DNA of 64,000 nt, taken from the NCBI RefSeq assembly GCF_030348825.1, contig NZ_JAUCES010000005.1, positions 2,542,001 to 2,606,000 of the forward strand, read 5' to 3'. Below the pieces are notes generated by a model that ran no database searches, was not told the DNA's origin, and saw nothing but the letters and a program-made list of their open reading frames with translations. This stretch comes from Fictibacillus sp. b24. GTDB lineage: Bacteria; Bacillota; Bacilli; Bacillales; Fictibacillaceae. A program made the translations under genes and the position numbers. Below, piece after piece: positions 25,441-34,308 of the stretch. Position 1 is the stretch's first letter; every line of letters starts with the position of its first letter.

Positions 25441-26496
25441 CTACTTCACTCCTTTTTCATTCTGAAGCTGAACACCTTTACCCATTAAGCTGCTTGCATA
25501 GATCGCTTCAATTACACGAGATGTGTTCATCGCTTCTTCAGCCTTCACAAGAGGCTCTGCTTTTCCTAAACAACTATCCACAAAATTCTGAGCTTGTGGC
25601 AGACCTGGGTCATCTTCCCCTTGAATCCAGTCAGCTTTTGTTGTTGTCATCATTCCGTTAACTGCTTTATTCACCGCAAACGGGAAAACATCAAGGCCCC
25701 CTTTGTCGCCTGAGATACGAAGCAATTCTGCATCATCAGGAATGTTTGCAGCCCAAGATGTTTCAAACAGAATGGTTCCGCCGTTTGCTAAGCGAATGTA
25801 AGCCGTCACATGATCATCAACCTCAAACGTTTCGGCATCAAATGAACCCCATTGGTTCACTTGTTCTGCTTCACGGCTAACCGTGTTATACGTTTGACCT
25901 GTTACTTCACTTACAGCAGGGTTATCCAACAGCCAAAGTGTCAAATCTAGCAAATGACAGCCATAGTCTATTAAACTCCCGCCGCCTTGCAGCTCTTTGT
26001 TTGTGAACACTCCCCAGCCAGGCACTTTGCGTCTTCTCAAAGCTTGTACACGAACGACAAGCGGATTACCCACTTCGTCCGCTTCCATCACACGCTTTGC
26101 CGCTTGAGCTTCCTTCATGTAGCGGTAATGATAAGCAATCGAGAGCACTTTACCAGAACGCTTTTGGGCTTCTACCATCTCAGCGCATTCTTCAACCGTC
26201 ATTGCCATCGGTTTTTCACAAAGAACGTGCTTGCCTGCATCTAGTGCAGCAACTGTTATCTCTTTATGAAACTTGTTTGGGGTACAAATGACAACTGCAT
26301 CAACATGCGGCCACATCTCTGTATAGCTTGCAAAATAGTTCGGTACGTGAAATTTTTCCGCAGCCATTTTTGCGACATCTACGTTAACATCGCTAATGGC
26401 TGTTACTTCTGCTGTATCACTTAATTTTTGAAAAGCGGGGATATGACGGCCTTGTGCAATACCGCCAGCCCCGATGATCCCAACTCTTAGTTTCAT
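25441..26496 (-). CDS. Gfo/Idh/MocA-family oxidoreductase (second)
   Basis: A 351-aa NAD(P)-dependent dehydrogenase. The Rossmann motif is GIIGAGGIAQGRH at residues 6-18, and the family CEKPMAMTVEE lies near 93-103 with the catalytic Lys. DYGCHLLDL gives the catalytic His/Asp pair. It lies 1 bp from the isomerase gene and overlaps the upstream dehydrogenase gene by 4 bp, so all are co-translated. Role: oxidation of a sugar or cyclitol in the operon's pathway (inferred). Confidence 0.92.
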   Translation of the reverse strand: MKLRVGIIGAGGIAQGRHIPAFQKLSDTAEVTAISDVNVDVAKMAAEKFHVPNYFASYTEMWPHVDAVVICTPNKFHKEITVAALDAGKHVLCEKPMAMTVEECAEMVEAQKRSGKVLSIAYHYRYMKEAQAAKRVMEADEVGNPLVVRVQALRRRKVPGWGVFTNKELQGGGSLIDYGCHLLDLTLWLLDNPAVSEVTGQTYNTVSREAEQVNQWGSFDAETFEVDDHVTAYIRLANGGTILFETSWAANIPDDAELLRISGDKGGLDVFPFAVNKAVNGMMTTTKADWIQGEDDPGLPQAQNFVDSCLGKAEPLVKAEEAMNTSRVIEAIYASSLMGKGVQLQNEKGVK

Positions 26497-27527
26497 GCGT
26501 GAACTCCTGTTTTAACTTTTTCGATCGTTTTCTTATCGTTAGACTCTAGTGCAGCTAGAATGACAGCTAATGAGCGCTTGCCTTCTTCTCCTGTAATAAG
26601 CGGTGCTTTACCAGATTCAACTGCTTCAATAAAGTGGTCAACCACATGTGAATTGGACTGATTCTCGTTCGTTTGAATCGCGCCAAGTTCGTAGCGTACG
26701 ATCGATCCGTTCGTATATTGAGCAACAAGTGAATATTGTGGATCATCTTCTAAACGAAGAATTCCTTTTTCACCATAAATGATTGTAGAGTTGTCTTCTT
26801 TTGCGGTATAAGACCAGCTTGCCGCTAATGTTCCAATGATGCCGCTCTCTGTTTTCAGCACACAAACCGCTGTATCATCAACAGATGCAAACTCCTTTGC
26901 GCTCGTTTCTACAAAAGCACCAACTTCTGCAATCTCTTCACCCAAAATGTAGCGGATCAAGTCTGTTTTATGAACGCCAAGATCACCCATCGCACCGATA
27001 AACGCTTCATCTTTTTTGAAGAACCAGCTGCTCGCACCGTCAACACTCCAGCCTTCAGGTCCTGGATGTCCAAATGCTGTACGGAAGCTGTATATTTTGC
27101 CTAGCTCACCCGCAGCAATGATCTCACGCGCTTTTTGGTGAGCTGGAACGAAACGTTGGTTATGACCAATCATTAGTGTTTTGCCGCTTTTCTCAGCTGC
27201 TGCAATCATCTCTTCTGCTTCTTGAAGAGATGTAGCCATCGGTTTTTCACATAAAACGTGTTTCCCTGCATTTAGAGCAGCGATTGAAATCGGTGCGTGC
27301 AGGTAGTTTGGCGTACATACACTCACAGCTTCTACTTCTTCAAGTGCAAGCAGTTCATTGTAATCCGTAAAAATCTTTCCTCCATACACCGCTTGTGCAG
27401 CCTCAGCACGTTCTTGAACAACGTCACAAACGGCTACAATTTCAACATCCTGATTTGATGCATATTCTGGCAAGTGGCGGTGCTGTGCAATACTACCGCA
27501 TCCAATAATTCCAACTTTAACTGTCAT
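26493..27527 (-). CDS. Gfo/Idh/MocA-family oxidoreductase (first)
   Basis: A 344-aa dehydrogenase with GIIGCGSIAQHRH at residues 6-18, CEKPMATSLQEAEE near 92-105 and GDLGVHKTDL as the catalytic region. It is paralogous to the next gene downstream; pairs of such enzymes commonly carry out coupled oxidation and reduction steps in sugar or inositol breakdown. It lies 389 bp downstream of thuA; the gap contains a repeat. Confidence 0.92.
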   Translation of the reverse strand: MTVKVGIIGCGSIAQHRHLPEYASNQDVEIVAVCDVVQERAEAAQAVYGGKIFTDYNELLALEEVEAVSVCTPNYLHAPISIAALNAGKHVLCEKPMATSLQEAEEMIAAAEKSGKTLMIGHNQRFVPAHQKAREIIAAGELGKIYSFRTAFGHPGPEGWSVDGASSWFFKKDEAFIGAMGDLGVHKTDLIRYILGEEIAEVGAFVETSAKEFASVDDTAVCVLKTESGIIGTLAASWSYTAKEDNSTIIYGEKGILRLEDDPQYSLVAQYTNGSIVRYELGAIQTNENQSNSHVVDHFIEAVESGKAPLITGEEGKRSLAVILAALESNDKKTIEKVKTGVHA

Positions 27528-27619
27528 GTTTAGTTCCTCCTTGTGTTATATGGTTTTTATTTGCAACTCATCATAATGATTGTTGTTCTACAGACATTTT
27601 TAATTGCTTTCAATTTCAT

Positions 27620-27652
27620 GTAGATTGGCGCGTAAGTGTGACTACTGCAGGA
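27620..27652. repeat. Decayed fragment of the 130-bp repeat
   Basis: GTAGATTGGCGCGTAAG and ACTGCAGGA resemble the left end of the repeat copy at 27758 (GTTGATTGGAGTGTAAG, CTGCGGGA) with several changes. It is 138 bp from the intact copy in the same gap. Confidence 0.45.
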
Positions 27653-27757
27653 CCATGGATGCTTACTTAAGTATTCAACTTACAGGTTACACAATAAACA
27701 AGGTACTTTTCTAAACGATTGTTGCTACTAAATCATTTCTTAAACTGCCCATTGCTT

Positions 27758-27884
27758 GTTGATTGGAGTGTAAGGTGCGAGACTCCTGCGGGACAAGCGG
27801 TCAGGTGAGACCCTTAAGGGCGCAAAGCGGCAAGGGGCTCACCGCCTGCCCCGCGGAAAGCGAGCACCTGGAGCGTAAATCAAC
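27758..27884. repeat. Bacillaceae 130-bp palindromic repeat, full copy 2
   Basis: A 127-bp element bounded by GTTGATT and AATCAAC, in the reverse orientation to the copy at 10131. Inner blocks GCGAGACTCCTGCGGGACA and GCCCCGCGGAAAGCGAGC are conserved; the loop CCCTTAAGGGCGCAAAGCGG differs. It sits inside the catabolic operon between thuA and the first dehydrogenase gene. Confidence 0.85.
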
Positions 27885-27915
27885 CTCTCTCAAGGACATC
27901 ATGGTTCAGTTAATA

Positions 27916-28638
27916 TTATTTAGCCCCAATCGCTTCAAGAGGCTTTGCGTTCCCATACTTTGGCGCTTCGCTGCCAGACGGCGCTAAGAATGCAACAGCA
28001 TTCGTGATCACTTTTTGCACGTCTTCGTTGTAATACGTTGGATACGTTTCGTGTCCTGGACGGAAATAGAATACCTTCCCTTTTCCACGGTTGTAAGCTG
28101 CTCCAGATCGGAACACTTCCCCGCCTTCAAACCAGCTCACAAACACAAGATCATCTGGAGCTGGGATATCAAAGTGCTCGCCATACATTTCTTCTTTTTC
28201 AAGTTCGATGTATTCACCAAGTCCGTTTGCTACTGGATGGCTCGGATTTACAATCCAAATGCGTTCTTTTTCATCAGCTTCACGCCATTTCAAGTCACAT
28301 GAAGTACCCATCAGCTTTTTAAAGATTTTAGAGAAGTGGCCAGAGTGCAATACAAGCAATCCCATTCCGTCAAGTACACGCTGATACACTTTATTAACGA
28401 TTTCATCTTCCACTTCGTCGTGTGCTAAGTGGCCCCACCAAACAAGAACATCCGTGTTGTTTAATACTTCTTCTGTTAAGCCGTGTTCTGCCTCATCAAG
28501 AGTAGCTGTATTTACATCATGGCCTGCATTTTCCAATAACTCTTGGATCGCACCATGAATTCCCTTTGGATAAATTTCTTTAACTACCGGATTTTTTTGC
28601 TCGTGACGATTCTCATTCCAAACTGTAACTTTAACCAT
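27916..28638 (-). CDS. ThuA-like (trehalose utilisation) domain protein
   Basis: A 240-aa protein of the ThuA family, a class I glutamine amidotransferase-like fold. [47 protein letters not shown] and [12 protein letters not shown] are family features. ThuA is linked in Rhizobium to 3-keto-trehalose metabolism next to Gfo/Idh/MocA dehydrogenases, which fits this operon. It is the first gene behind the LacI operator. Exact reaction unknown. Confidence 0.9.
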   Translation of the reverse strand: MVKVTVWNENRHEQKNPVVKEIYPKGIHGAIQELLENAGHDVNTATLDEAEHGLTEEVLNNTDVLVWWGHLAHDEVEDEIVNKVYQRVLDGMGLLVLHSGHFSKIFKKLMGTSCDLKWREADEKERIWIVNPSHPVANGLGEYIELEKEEMYGEHFDIPAPDDLVFVSWFEGGEVFRSGAAYNRGKGKVFYFRPGHETYPTYYNEDVQKVITNAVAFLAPSGSEAPKYGNAKPLEAIGAK

Positions 28639-28660
28639 TTATGAATTCCTCCTATATATG

Positions 28661-28689
28661 TGTAAGCGTTTTACGTAAACGTTTACGTA
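28661..28689 (-). promoter_or_regulatory. LacI-type operator (and cre-like site) upstream of thuA operon
   Basis: TACGTAAACGTTTACGTA (28672-28689) is a perfect 18-bp palindrome 34 bp upstream of the thuA start. The same core is upstream of the lacI gene. It is overlapped by TGTAAGCGTTTTAC (28661-28674), which resembles a CcpA cre site. Binding by the adjacent LacI-family protein is inferred. Confidence 0.75.
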
Positions 28690-28728
28690 TTTCTCAAATA
28701 AAAATGAAGCTTTTGTATAACCCGTTTT

Positions 28729-29745
28729 TTACTTGTCATTTAAATCACTGACGGATTGCCTTTCGATTATCGAAAAAGGCATATAACGGCTTTCTGCTTC
28801 TTTTTGTTCACCTTTAATCAAATTGACTAATATTTCTCCTGCTGTCTGCCCCATGTCTTTTAGCGGCTGAGATACCGTTGTTAATGCAGGATAACACATC
28901 TCAGCGATCTTCAAATTATCGTATCCGATGATCGATAATTCTTGAGGTACCTTAATTCCCAGCTCATGAGCAGCTGACATAGCGCCAATCGCCATCTCAT
29001 CACTCGCTGCAAACAACGCGGTCATTTGGGGAAGTTTTTTAAGCAGCAGCGGCAATGATTCTTTTCCGTTCTGAAAACGATATCCTTCATTCGTTGTCAC
29101 ATGATTATCTGAAAAAGGAAGACCATGCTTTTGAAGGGCTTCTTTAAATCCTTGCATTCTCGGAACTCCCGCGATCGGGTCGTGATGACTACCGCCGATC
29201 ATTCCAATCTCCGTATGCCCTTTTTGAATTAAATACTCAGTGGCTTCATAAGCGCCTTCATAATCGTTTACCCGAACAAAAGGCAGCTTATAATGAGTTG
29301 AGGCCGTTGACACAAGTACAACTGGCACCTGCATCTCTTGAAAGATTTTATAATACTCTTCCTTCACATCTTCTGAAGCGAAGATGATGCCATCTACCCT
29401 TTTTTCCTGAAGAAGCCTGAGGTATTTCACGGTTCGCTTTCCGCTCGAAGTCGTATTGCACACGATGACGCTGAATCCTCCGTCATGTGCGGCGTTCTCG
29501 ACACCTTCAAGAACTTCTGAGGAAAGCATTCCAGACACCTCGGGAAACAACACGCCGATCGTTTGTGTGCGCTTGTTTATAAGTCCGCGTGCTATCGCGT
29601 TAGGCTGATAGCCGAGTGCCTCAATAGATTGCTGCACTTTCTTCTTCGTTTCCTCCGAATAGCCTGGCAGCCCGTTTACAATCCGAGAAACAGTAGCGAT
29701 TGAAACGTTGGCATGTTTTGCCACATCTTTAATTGTCGGATTCAA
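28729..29745 (-). CDS. LacI-family transcriptional regulator of the catabolic operon
   Basis: A 338-aa LacI/GalR protein. The DNA-binding HTH is at residues 3-25 (TIKDVAKHANVSIATVSRIV) followed by the hinge helix (GYQPNAIARGL). The rest is a periplasmic-binding-like sugar domain (TIGVLFPEVSG; ALFAASDEMAIGAMSAAHE; SIIGYDN). It is upstream of, and in line with, the ThuA/dehydrogenase operon. A shared 16-18 bp palindrome precedes both, so it most likely represses itself and the operon until a sugar-like inducer binds. Confidence 0.93.
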   Translation of the reverse strand: MNPTIKDVAKHANVSIATVSRIVNGLPGYSEETKKKVQQSIEALGYQPNAIARGLINKRTQTIGVLFPEVSGMLSSEVLEGVENAAHDGGFSVIVCNTTSSGKRTVKYLRLLQEKRVDGIIFASEDVKEEYYKIFQEMQVPVVLVSTASTHYKLPFVRVNDYEGAYEATEYLIQKGHTEIGMIGGSHHDPIAGVPRMQGFKEALQKHGLPFSDNHVTTNEGYRFQNGKESLPLLLKKLPQMTALFAASDEMAIGAMSAAHELGIKVPQELSIIGYDNLKIAEMCYPALTTVSQPLKDMGQTAGEILVNLIKGEQKEAESRYMPFSIIERQSVSDLNDK

Positions 29746-29767
29746 AACATCTACCTGCTTTCTTGTT

Positions 29768-29783
29768 ACGTAAACGTTTACAT
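29768..29783 (-). promoter_or_regulatory. LacI-type operator upstream of its own gene
   Basis: ACGTAAACGTTTACAT matches the thuA operator in 15 of 16 positions and lies 22 bp upstream of the lacI start, suggesting autoregulation. Confidence 0.7.
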
Positions 29784-29898
29784 TTACACTTACAATCTAT
29801 CAGCGCTTCGCAAAAAAGTCAATTATTTATTCATAAAAAAGATTACAGTTTTTTAAAAAGGGAAAAGAATACTATTAAGAAATGGAGGTCACTTTTTT

Positions 29899-30987
29899 AT
29901 GTGGTATCAGCACTCATTCTTCAAGTACGCCGCAGGAGCCGTACTATTACTTACTATTCTTTTTTTGCTAGGAAAAATCGATTACCTGCTTGACTTCCTT
30001 TATCTCGTCATTTCAAGTGTCTTCTTTCCCGTATTTATAGCGAGTTTGCTTTATTATTTGTTACGACCCCTAATTCGTTATTTAATCAAGAAAAAGGTAC
30101 CAAAGTTTGTTGCTATCTTGGGTGTACTTCTCGGGTTAATTTTTTCCATCTCAGGAATTGCAACCCTTGCTGTTCCTATTGTTGCCGATCAGCTGACAAA
30201 CATAACGGACGATTTCCCTAAAAAAATCGGAGAAGCTACAGAAAAAACAGGAACGATGATCACAGGGTCAAAGAAATCTTTTATCGACAGTACGCAAGTC
30301 GCAAAGTTAGCAACACAGCGCCTTGAAAAGTTTACGAGCTCTGTTTCAAAAGATGTTATAGCCCTCGTCACGACGCTGACAAATATTGCCCTCGTGCTGT
30401 TAGTAGTGCCTTTTATTCTATTTTACTTATTGCTTGATGATAAAAAGTTCTTTAACTACTTCTTGAGACTTGTGCCGCATCATATGGAACATGATGTTGC
30501 AGCGATATTAAAGGATATCGACTCTACGCTGTCATCATACATTAAGGGACAAGTACTAGTGGCTTTTTTCGTAGGTATTTTCATGTATGCTGGTTACTTA
30601 TTGATTGGACTTAAGTTCGCGCTGGTTCTTGCTCTGTTTGCCGTACTAACGAATGTTATACCGTTTTTAGGTCCATTTATCGGTGTATTTCCTGCACTTC
30701 TGGTCGGGTTGATTCAAGACCCTTTCATGGCCATAAAAGTAGCGCTCGTTACCCTTGTTGTTCAACAAGTGGAGGGTAACATCTTATCACCGCAGATTAT
30801 GGGAAAACAGCTTCGCATCCATCCCCTTACGATCATCTTAGTCGTGCTCATGGCTGGTGCAGCGTTCGGTTTTATCGGTTTACTTTTAGCAATTCCGGCT
30901 TATGCCGTTACAAAAACAATTATCAGCAATCTATACCGCATCTATCTGTTATACAATCCACCAGAGTCGAGAAGCAATCTGCTCTGA
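29899..30987 (+). CDS. AI-2E family transporter (TqsA/PerM type)
   Basis: A 362-aa membrane protein with about eight segments and the central soluble helical domain (residues about 80-150) of the family. Signatures: FILFYLLLDDKKF, VALFAVLTNVIPFLGPFIG (key PFLGP) and VEGNILSPQIMGK. Family members export autoinducer-2 or act as Na/Li-proton antiporters; the function here is undetermined. GGAGG lies 10 nt upstream. The gene is followed 10 bp later by the DUF1206 gene. Confidence 0.9.
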   Translation: MWYQHSFFKYAAGAVLLLTILFLLGKIDYLLDFLYLVISSVFFPVFIASLLYYLLRPLIRYLIKKKVPKFVAILGVLLGLIFSISGIATLAVPIVADQLTNITDDFPKKIGEATEKTGTMITGSKKSFIDSTQVAKLATQRLEKFTSSVSKDVIALVTTLTNIALVLLVVPFILFYLLLDDKKFFNYFLRLVPHHMEHDVAAILKDIDSTLSSYIKGQVLVAFFVGIFMYAGYLLIGLKFALVLALFAVLTNVIPFLGPFIGVFPALLVGLIQDPFMAIKVALVTLVVQQVEGNILSPQIMGKQLRIHPLTIILVVLMAGAAFGFIGLLLAIPAYAVTKTIISNLYRIYLLYNPPESRSNLL

Positions 30988-30997
30988 AAGGAGAAAC

Positions 30998-31861
30998 GTG
31001 TCTACCGTGAAACAGCCATTTGTTAAGGATATTACGCTAAAAGATAAAATATGGAATCGTTTTGAATCATGCCGGCCATGGGTGCACCGTTTTGCCCGTG
31101 TCGGTTACCTTTCCAAAGGAATTGTTTATGTCATAATCGGAATTCTTGCTTTGATCATGTCCACTGGAAAACACCCGAATGAAGCAAGTTCAAATGGAGC
31201 TCTTTATACGATCGCTCAGCAGCCTTTCGGACCCGTATTATTAATTGTCCTCTCCATCGGCTTAAGTGCCTATGCGTTTTGGCAGCTCGTTAAAGCTGTT
31301 TTTGATCCAGAGTGTGTCAATCATAGCTGGAAGAGATGGTTTAGCCGCTTAAGTTATTTAATCATTGCTGGTGTATATATCGCGATGTGCATCAGTTCAT
31401 TAAGAATTTTATTTCGCGCCAGAGCTGAATCTTCAGATAAAACCTATCAAACTCTTTCTGCAGAGATGCTTTCGCAGCCATTTGGACAGTTGTTAATTGC
31501 TATTGGAGGGCTCGTGTTTGGGATTATTGGAGTTGTATTTTTGCACCGTGCCTTTTCACACCGTTTCAAGCGTGATTTGAAGAAAAATGAGATGAACAAA
31601 AAAGAATGGAAATGGAGCGGGTATATAGGGACGTTTGGAATGGCGGCTCGGGGGATTGTATTTATGATTATTGCGTTCTTTCTTGTGCGAACTGCTGTAC
31701 TGGCAGATCCTCAAGAGACACGAGGGTTGGATGGAGCGCTGCTTGAACTTTCAGCCCAGCCATTTGGTCCTGTACTGCTCGCAATAGTTTCTCTCGGCTT
31801 TGTGTCATACGGAGTATTTATGTTTGCAAGCGCGAGGTATAGGCGATTAAATAGCGGTTAA
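30998..31861 (+). CDS. DUF1206 integral membrane protein
   Basis: A 287-aa protein with six membrane segments in three internal repeats, each starting with an aromatic or arginine-rich helix: ARVGYLSKGIVYVIIG, LSYLIIAGVYIAMC and GMAARGIVFMIIAF. The AxQPFGPVLL motif recurs after repeats (about three times). This is the DUF1206 pattern; function unknown. Start GTG 30998 follows AAGGAG at 4 nt; GTG 31007 is an alternative. It is likely co-transcribed with the AI-2E gene. Confidence 0.85.
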   Translation: MSTVKQPFVKDITLKDKIWNRFESCRPWVHRFARVGYLSKGIVYVIIGILALIMSTGKHPNEASSNGALYTIAQQPFGPVLLIVLSIGLSAYAFWQLVKAVFDPECVNHSWKRWFSRLSYLIIAGVYIAMCISSLRILFRARAESSDKTYQTLSAEMLSQPFGQLLIAIGGLVFGIIGVVFLHRAFSHRFKRDLKKNEMNKKEWKWSGYIGTFGMAARGIVFMIIAFFLVRTAVLADPQETRGLDGALLELSAQPFGPVLLAIVSLGFVSYGVFMFASARYRRLNSG

Positions 31862-31887
31862 ACAGTGGTTATGTATCGGTTAAGTAG

Positions 31888-31925
31888 AAAAATCCTTGTC
31901 TCTGAATAGAGACAAGGATTTTTTG
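31888..31925 (+). terminator. Terminator after DUF1206 gene
   Basis: AAATCCTTGTCTC and GAGACAAGGATTT form a perfect 13-bp stem followed by T on the plus strand (31919-31924), 28 bp past the stop. Confidence 0.9.
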
Positions 31926-31933
31926 TGTTTCTG

Positions 31934-31979
31934 ACAAATACAAATTTAATGAATTTGTATTTGTTTGGGGTCAGACCCC
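31934..31979. repeat. GGGGTCAGACCCC element, copy 5
   Basis: ACAAATACAAATT and AATTTGTATTTGT are inverted arms, followed by GGGGTCAGACCCC (31967-31979). It ends 9 bp from the MFS stop codon. It is nearly identical to copy 8 and the right part of copy 4. Confidence 0.85.
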
Positions 31980-31988
31980 CTTTTTGCT

Positions 31989-33227
31989 TTATTCTTTCGA
32001 CCACTTTTCAAGCGTCTTATCTGTTGGCAGCATGACCGTTAACAGCCCTAATAACGGCAAGAAGCTGATTAAGAACATCGTGTTAGAGATACTAGTAATG
32101 TCCGCAATTTTACCGAGTACTACAGAACCGAGCGCACCCATACCAAAAGCTAGTCCTACAATTAGCCCTGACACCATCCCGATCCTTCCCGGTACGAGTT
32201 CTTGAGCATAGACAACGGTAACCGAAAAGCTCGTATTTAAGATAAAGCCGATGACGAAGAACAACGGTATTACAGCCCATAGCCCTACGTGCGGCAAAAG
32301 AAGTGCCAGTGGCGCTGTTCCCACCATCGACCAGAAGATCATGTTTCGTTTTCCTAATCGGTCTGCAATCGGTCCACCAAAGAATGTTCCAAGTACGCCT
32401 GACGCCATAAAAACGAATAAATAAACTTGAGCTTGCCGGATTGATAAACCGTAATCCTGAATCAAGTAAAACTGATAATAGTTGCCGATTCCCGAAAAAT
32501 ACCACGACCTTGCAAACACTAAAAAGACGAGGAGTGCCATCGCTCCGATCACTTGATTCTTTCTTTTCTGATCAATCGCCTTTTTCTCCCCCGTCTGCTT
32601 CTTTACACGGGGAAAATGAACAAGCTGCTTTGCGTACCAGCCTGAAACATAAAACAGCACGAAAATGGCGATCGCCGCTAATGAGGTAAACCACACAGCC
32701 CCAAACTGACCGAGCGGAACGAAAACAAGTGCAGTCATAACAGGTGCGAGTGAACTCCCTGTATTTCCGCCTACTTGATAAATCGATTGTGCTAATCCTC
32801 GGCGGTTGCCTGCTGCCATATATGCCACACGCGACCCTTCTGGATGGAAAACAGCACTTCCTAGTCCAATACCGATTACGGAGATAATAATAAGGTAAAA
32901 CGAATCCGCAAATGCAATGCCAAGCATACCTATCAAGCTAGCCATCATTCCAATTGGCAGCAAATAAGGTGATGTCGTACGATCCGTATACCAGCCGATA
33001 ACAGGCTGCATGATAGACGAGGTGATGTTTAGCGTAAATGCAATCCAGCCTAGCTGAGTGAACGTTAAGTTCATGGATTTCTCTAAAATAGGAAAAATGG
33101 CTGGAATTACTGCCTGCATTGAATCATTTAACAGATGGACAAAACTGATGGCAAAGAGGATTGAATAAATGGTTTTCTGCTGAGAAGCCGCTAAGCTTGG
33201 CGTCTTTTCTTCTGTTGGCGCTGCCAT
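31989..33227 (-). CDS. MFS transporter, fosmidomycin-resistance (Fsr) family
   Basis: A 412-aa protein with twelve membrane segments. FAISFVHLLNDSMQAVIPAI at the start and GSAVFHPEGSRVAYMAAGNR with GLAQSIYQVGGNTGSSLAPV are strongly characteristic of Fsr-type drug efflux proteins. It should export a small molecule such as fosmidomycin or a related compound with proton coupling. It is a single gene. The start ATG follows GGAATGCAGC; the ribosome site is modest. Confidence 0.88.
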   Translation of the reverse strand: MAAPTEEKTPSLAASQQKTIYSILFAISFVHLLNDSMQAVIPAIFPILEKSMNLTFTQLGWIAFTLNITSSIMQPVIGWYTDRTTSPYLLPIGMMASLIGMLGIAFADSFYLIIISVIGIGLGSAVFHPEGSRVAYMAAGNRRGLAQSIYQVGGNTGSSLAPVMTALVFVPLGQFGAVWFTSLAAIAIFVLFYVSGWYAKQLVHFPRVKKQTGEKKAIDQKRKNQVIGAMALLVFLVFARSWYFSGIGNYYQFYLIQDYGLSIRQAQVYLFVFMASGVLGTFFGGPIADRLGKRNMIFWSMVGTAPLALLLPHVGLWAVIPLFFVIGFILNTSFSVTVVYAQELVPGRIGMVSGLIVGLAFGMGALGSVVLGKIADITSISNTMFLISFLPLLGLLTVMLPTDKTLEKWSKE

Positions 33228-33395
33228 GCTGCATTCCTTCTTTCTATAAGCTTACTCGTTAAGTAACTACAAATCTATGTAACTTACAATAGATTACCAT
33301 AATCAACGCACCCAATACTAAAATACAGGATTTCGACACGTATAATGGAGCAAACACCCTAGCACAAATCCTTAAAATCGCGTGGGAAATAAATT

Positions 33396-33427
33396 GTTTG
33401 GGGACTGACCCCCAGACCCCCCAGACC
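33396..33427. repeat. Degenerate GGGGTCAGACCCC element, copy 6
   Basis: TTGTTTGGGGACTGACCCCC followed by a second CAGACCCCCC is a rearranged copy of the element, 71 bp past the clpP stop, just beyond its terminator. Confidence 0.6.
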
Positions 33428-33433
33428 TAAACA

Positions 33434-33467
33434 AGAAGCCAGCCCTGAAAATAATGGGCTGGCTTCT
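33434..33467 (-). terminator. Terminator after clpP
   Basis: AGAAGCCAGCCC (33434-33445) and GGGCTGGCTTCT (33456-33467) form a perfect 12-bp stem. The minus-strand tail (TTGTTT) is only moderately T-rich. 31 bp past the clpP stop. Confidence 0.7.
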
Positions 33468-33497
33468 ATCCTTGCATTTATACATTTATCCCTCGGT

Positions 33498-34079
33498 TTA
33501 AACCTTCTCGATCACCTTGTCAATGATTCCATATTTTGTTGCTTCTTCTGCTGACATGAAATAATCGCGGTCCGTGTCTTTTTCTACTTTTTCGATCGGC
33601 TGGCCTGAGCGATCGGAGATAATTTTATTTAACAACTCGCGCGTCTGCAAGATACGCTTCGCGTGGATCGCCATATCGGACGCCTGGCCTTGCGTTCCTC
33701 CTAATGGCTGGTGGATCATTACTTCTGCGTTCGGAAGTGCATAACGTTTCCCCTTAGCGCCAGCTACCATTAAGACTGCTCCCATTGAAGCTGCCATACC
33801 GATACAGATCGTTGACACATCGGGCTTTATAAACTGCATCGTGTCATAGATTGCTAGACCTGCAGTAACGGATCCACCGGGAGAGTTGATGTAGATGGAA
33901 ATATCTTTATCAGGATCTTCTGCTGCTAAGAATAAAAGCTGCGCAACGATAGAATTTGCCACGTTATCATCAATTGCACTTCCCAGCATGATGATGCGAT
34001 CTTTCAAAAGTCTTGAATATATATCGTAAGACCGCTCTCCGCGGTTAGTCGATTCAACAACCATAGGTATTAAGTTCAT
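33498..34079 (-). CDS. clpP: ATP-dependent Clp protease proteolytic subunit ClpP
   Basis: A 193-aa serine protease with the complete catalytic triad: Ser98 in GMAASMGA, His123 in MIHQPLGG and Asp172 in [11 protein letters not shown] 34079 follows AAGGAGG at 9 nt; upstream in-frame Met codons lie inside the preceding gene. Fourteen subunits form the chamber used with ClpC, ClpX or ClpE. Unlike the usual single-gene clpP, this copy is the third gene of an operon behind an HTH regulator and a 70-aa protein, so it may be a second ClpP. Confidence 0.95.
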   Translation of the reverse strand: MNLIPMVVESTNRGERSYDIYSRLLKDRIIMLGSAIDDNVANSIVAQLLFLAAEDPDKDISIYINSPGGSVTAGLAIYDTMQFIKPDVSTICIGMAASMGAVLMVAGAKGKRYALPNAEVMIHQPLGGTQGQASDMAIHAKRILQTRELLNKIISDRSGQPIEKVEKDTDRDYFMSAEEATKYGIIDKVIEKV

Positions 34080-34095
34080 TATTATTTCCTCCTTG

Positions 34096-34308
34096 TTATG
34101 CCGCGACTGCCATCGGGCTTGTGTTTGATGTATGTGGTACATGTATTTTTCCAAATCCTGATGTGATAAAGATGATTTTAGCCGGCTCTTGCTGATTTTC
34201 CGCCCCTTCTACCTGTACTTCCGTTTTCATAGGCAATACATTCGACTCATCACCAGCTGCTGCATCTTGTTTAATTGGTGTAACCGTCTTTTTGTTGTCC
34301 TTCTTCAC
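34096..34308 (-). CDS. 70-aa protein between HTH regulator and clpP, unknown
   Basis: A 70-aa product starting at GTG 34308, with GGAGGCGG 9 nt upstream; the GTGA overlaps the stop of the HTH gene by 4 bp. It ends 16 bp before clpP. The N-terminal 40 residues are charged and probably disordered ([20 protein letters not shown]); the C-terminal part is hydrophobic ([15 protein letters not shown]) and ends in SPMAVAA, a small-residue tail like some degradation tags. No family recognised. Tight packing with both neighbours supports a real gene with a role tied to ClpP. Confidence 0.7.
   Translation of the reverse strand: MKKDNKKTVTPIKQDAAAGDESNVLPMKTEVQVEGAENQQEPAKIIFITSGFGKIHVPHTSNTSPMAVAA

Noticed and set aside
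27763-27987. Plus-strand 74-codon open frame
   Set aside because: It is formed by the 130-bp repeat and the antisense of thuA.
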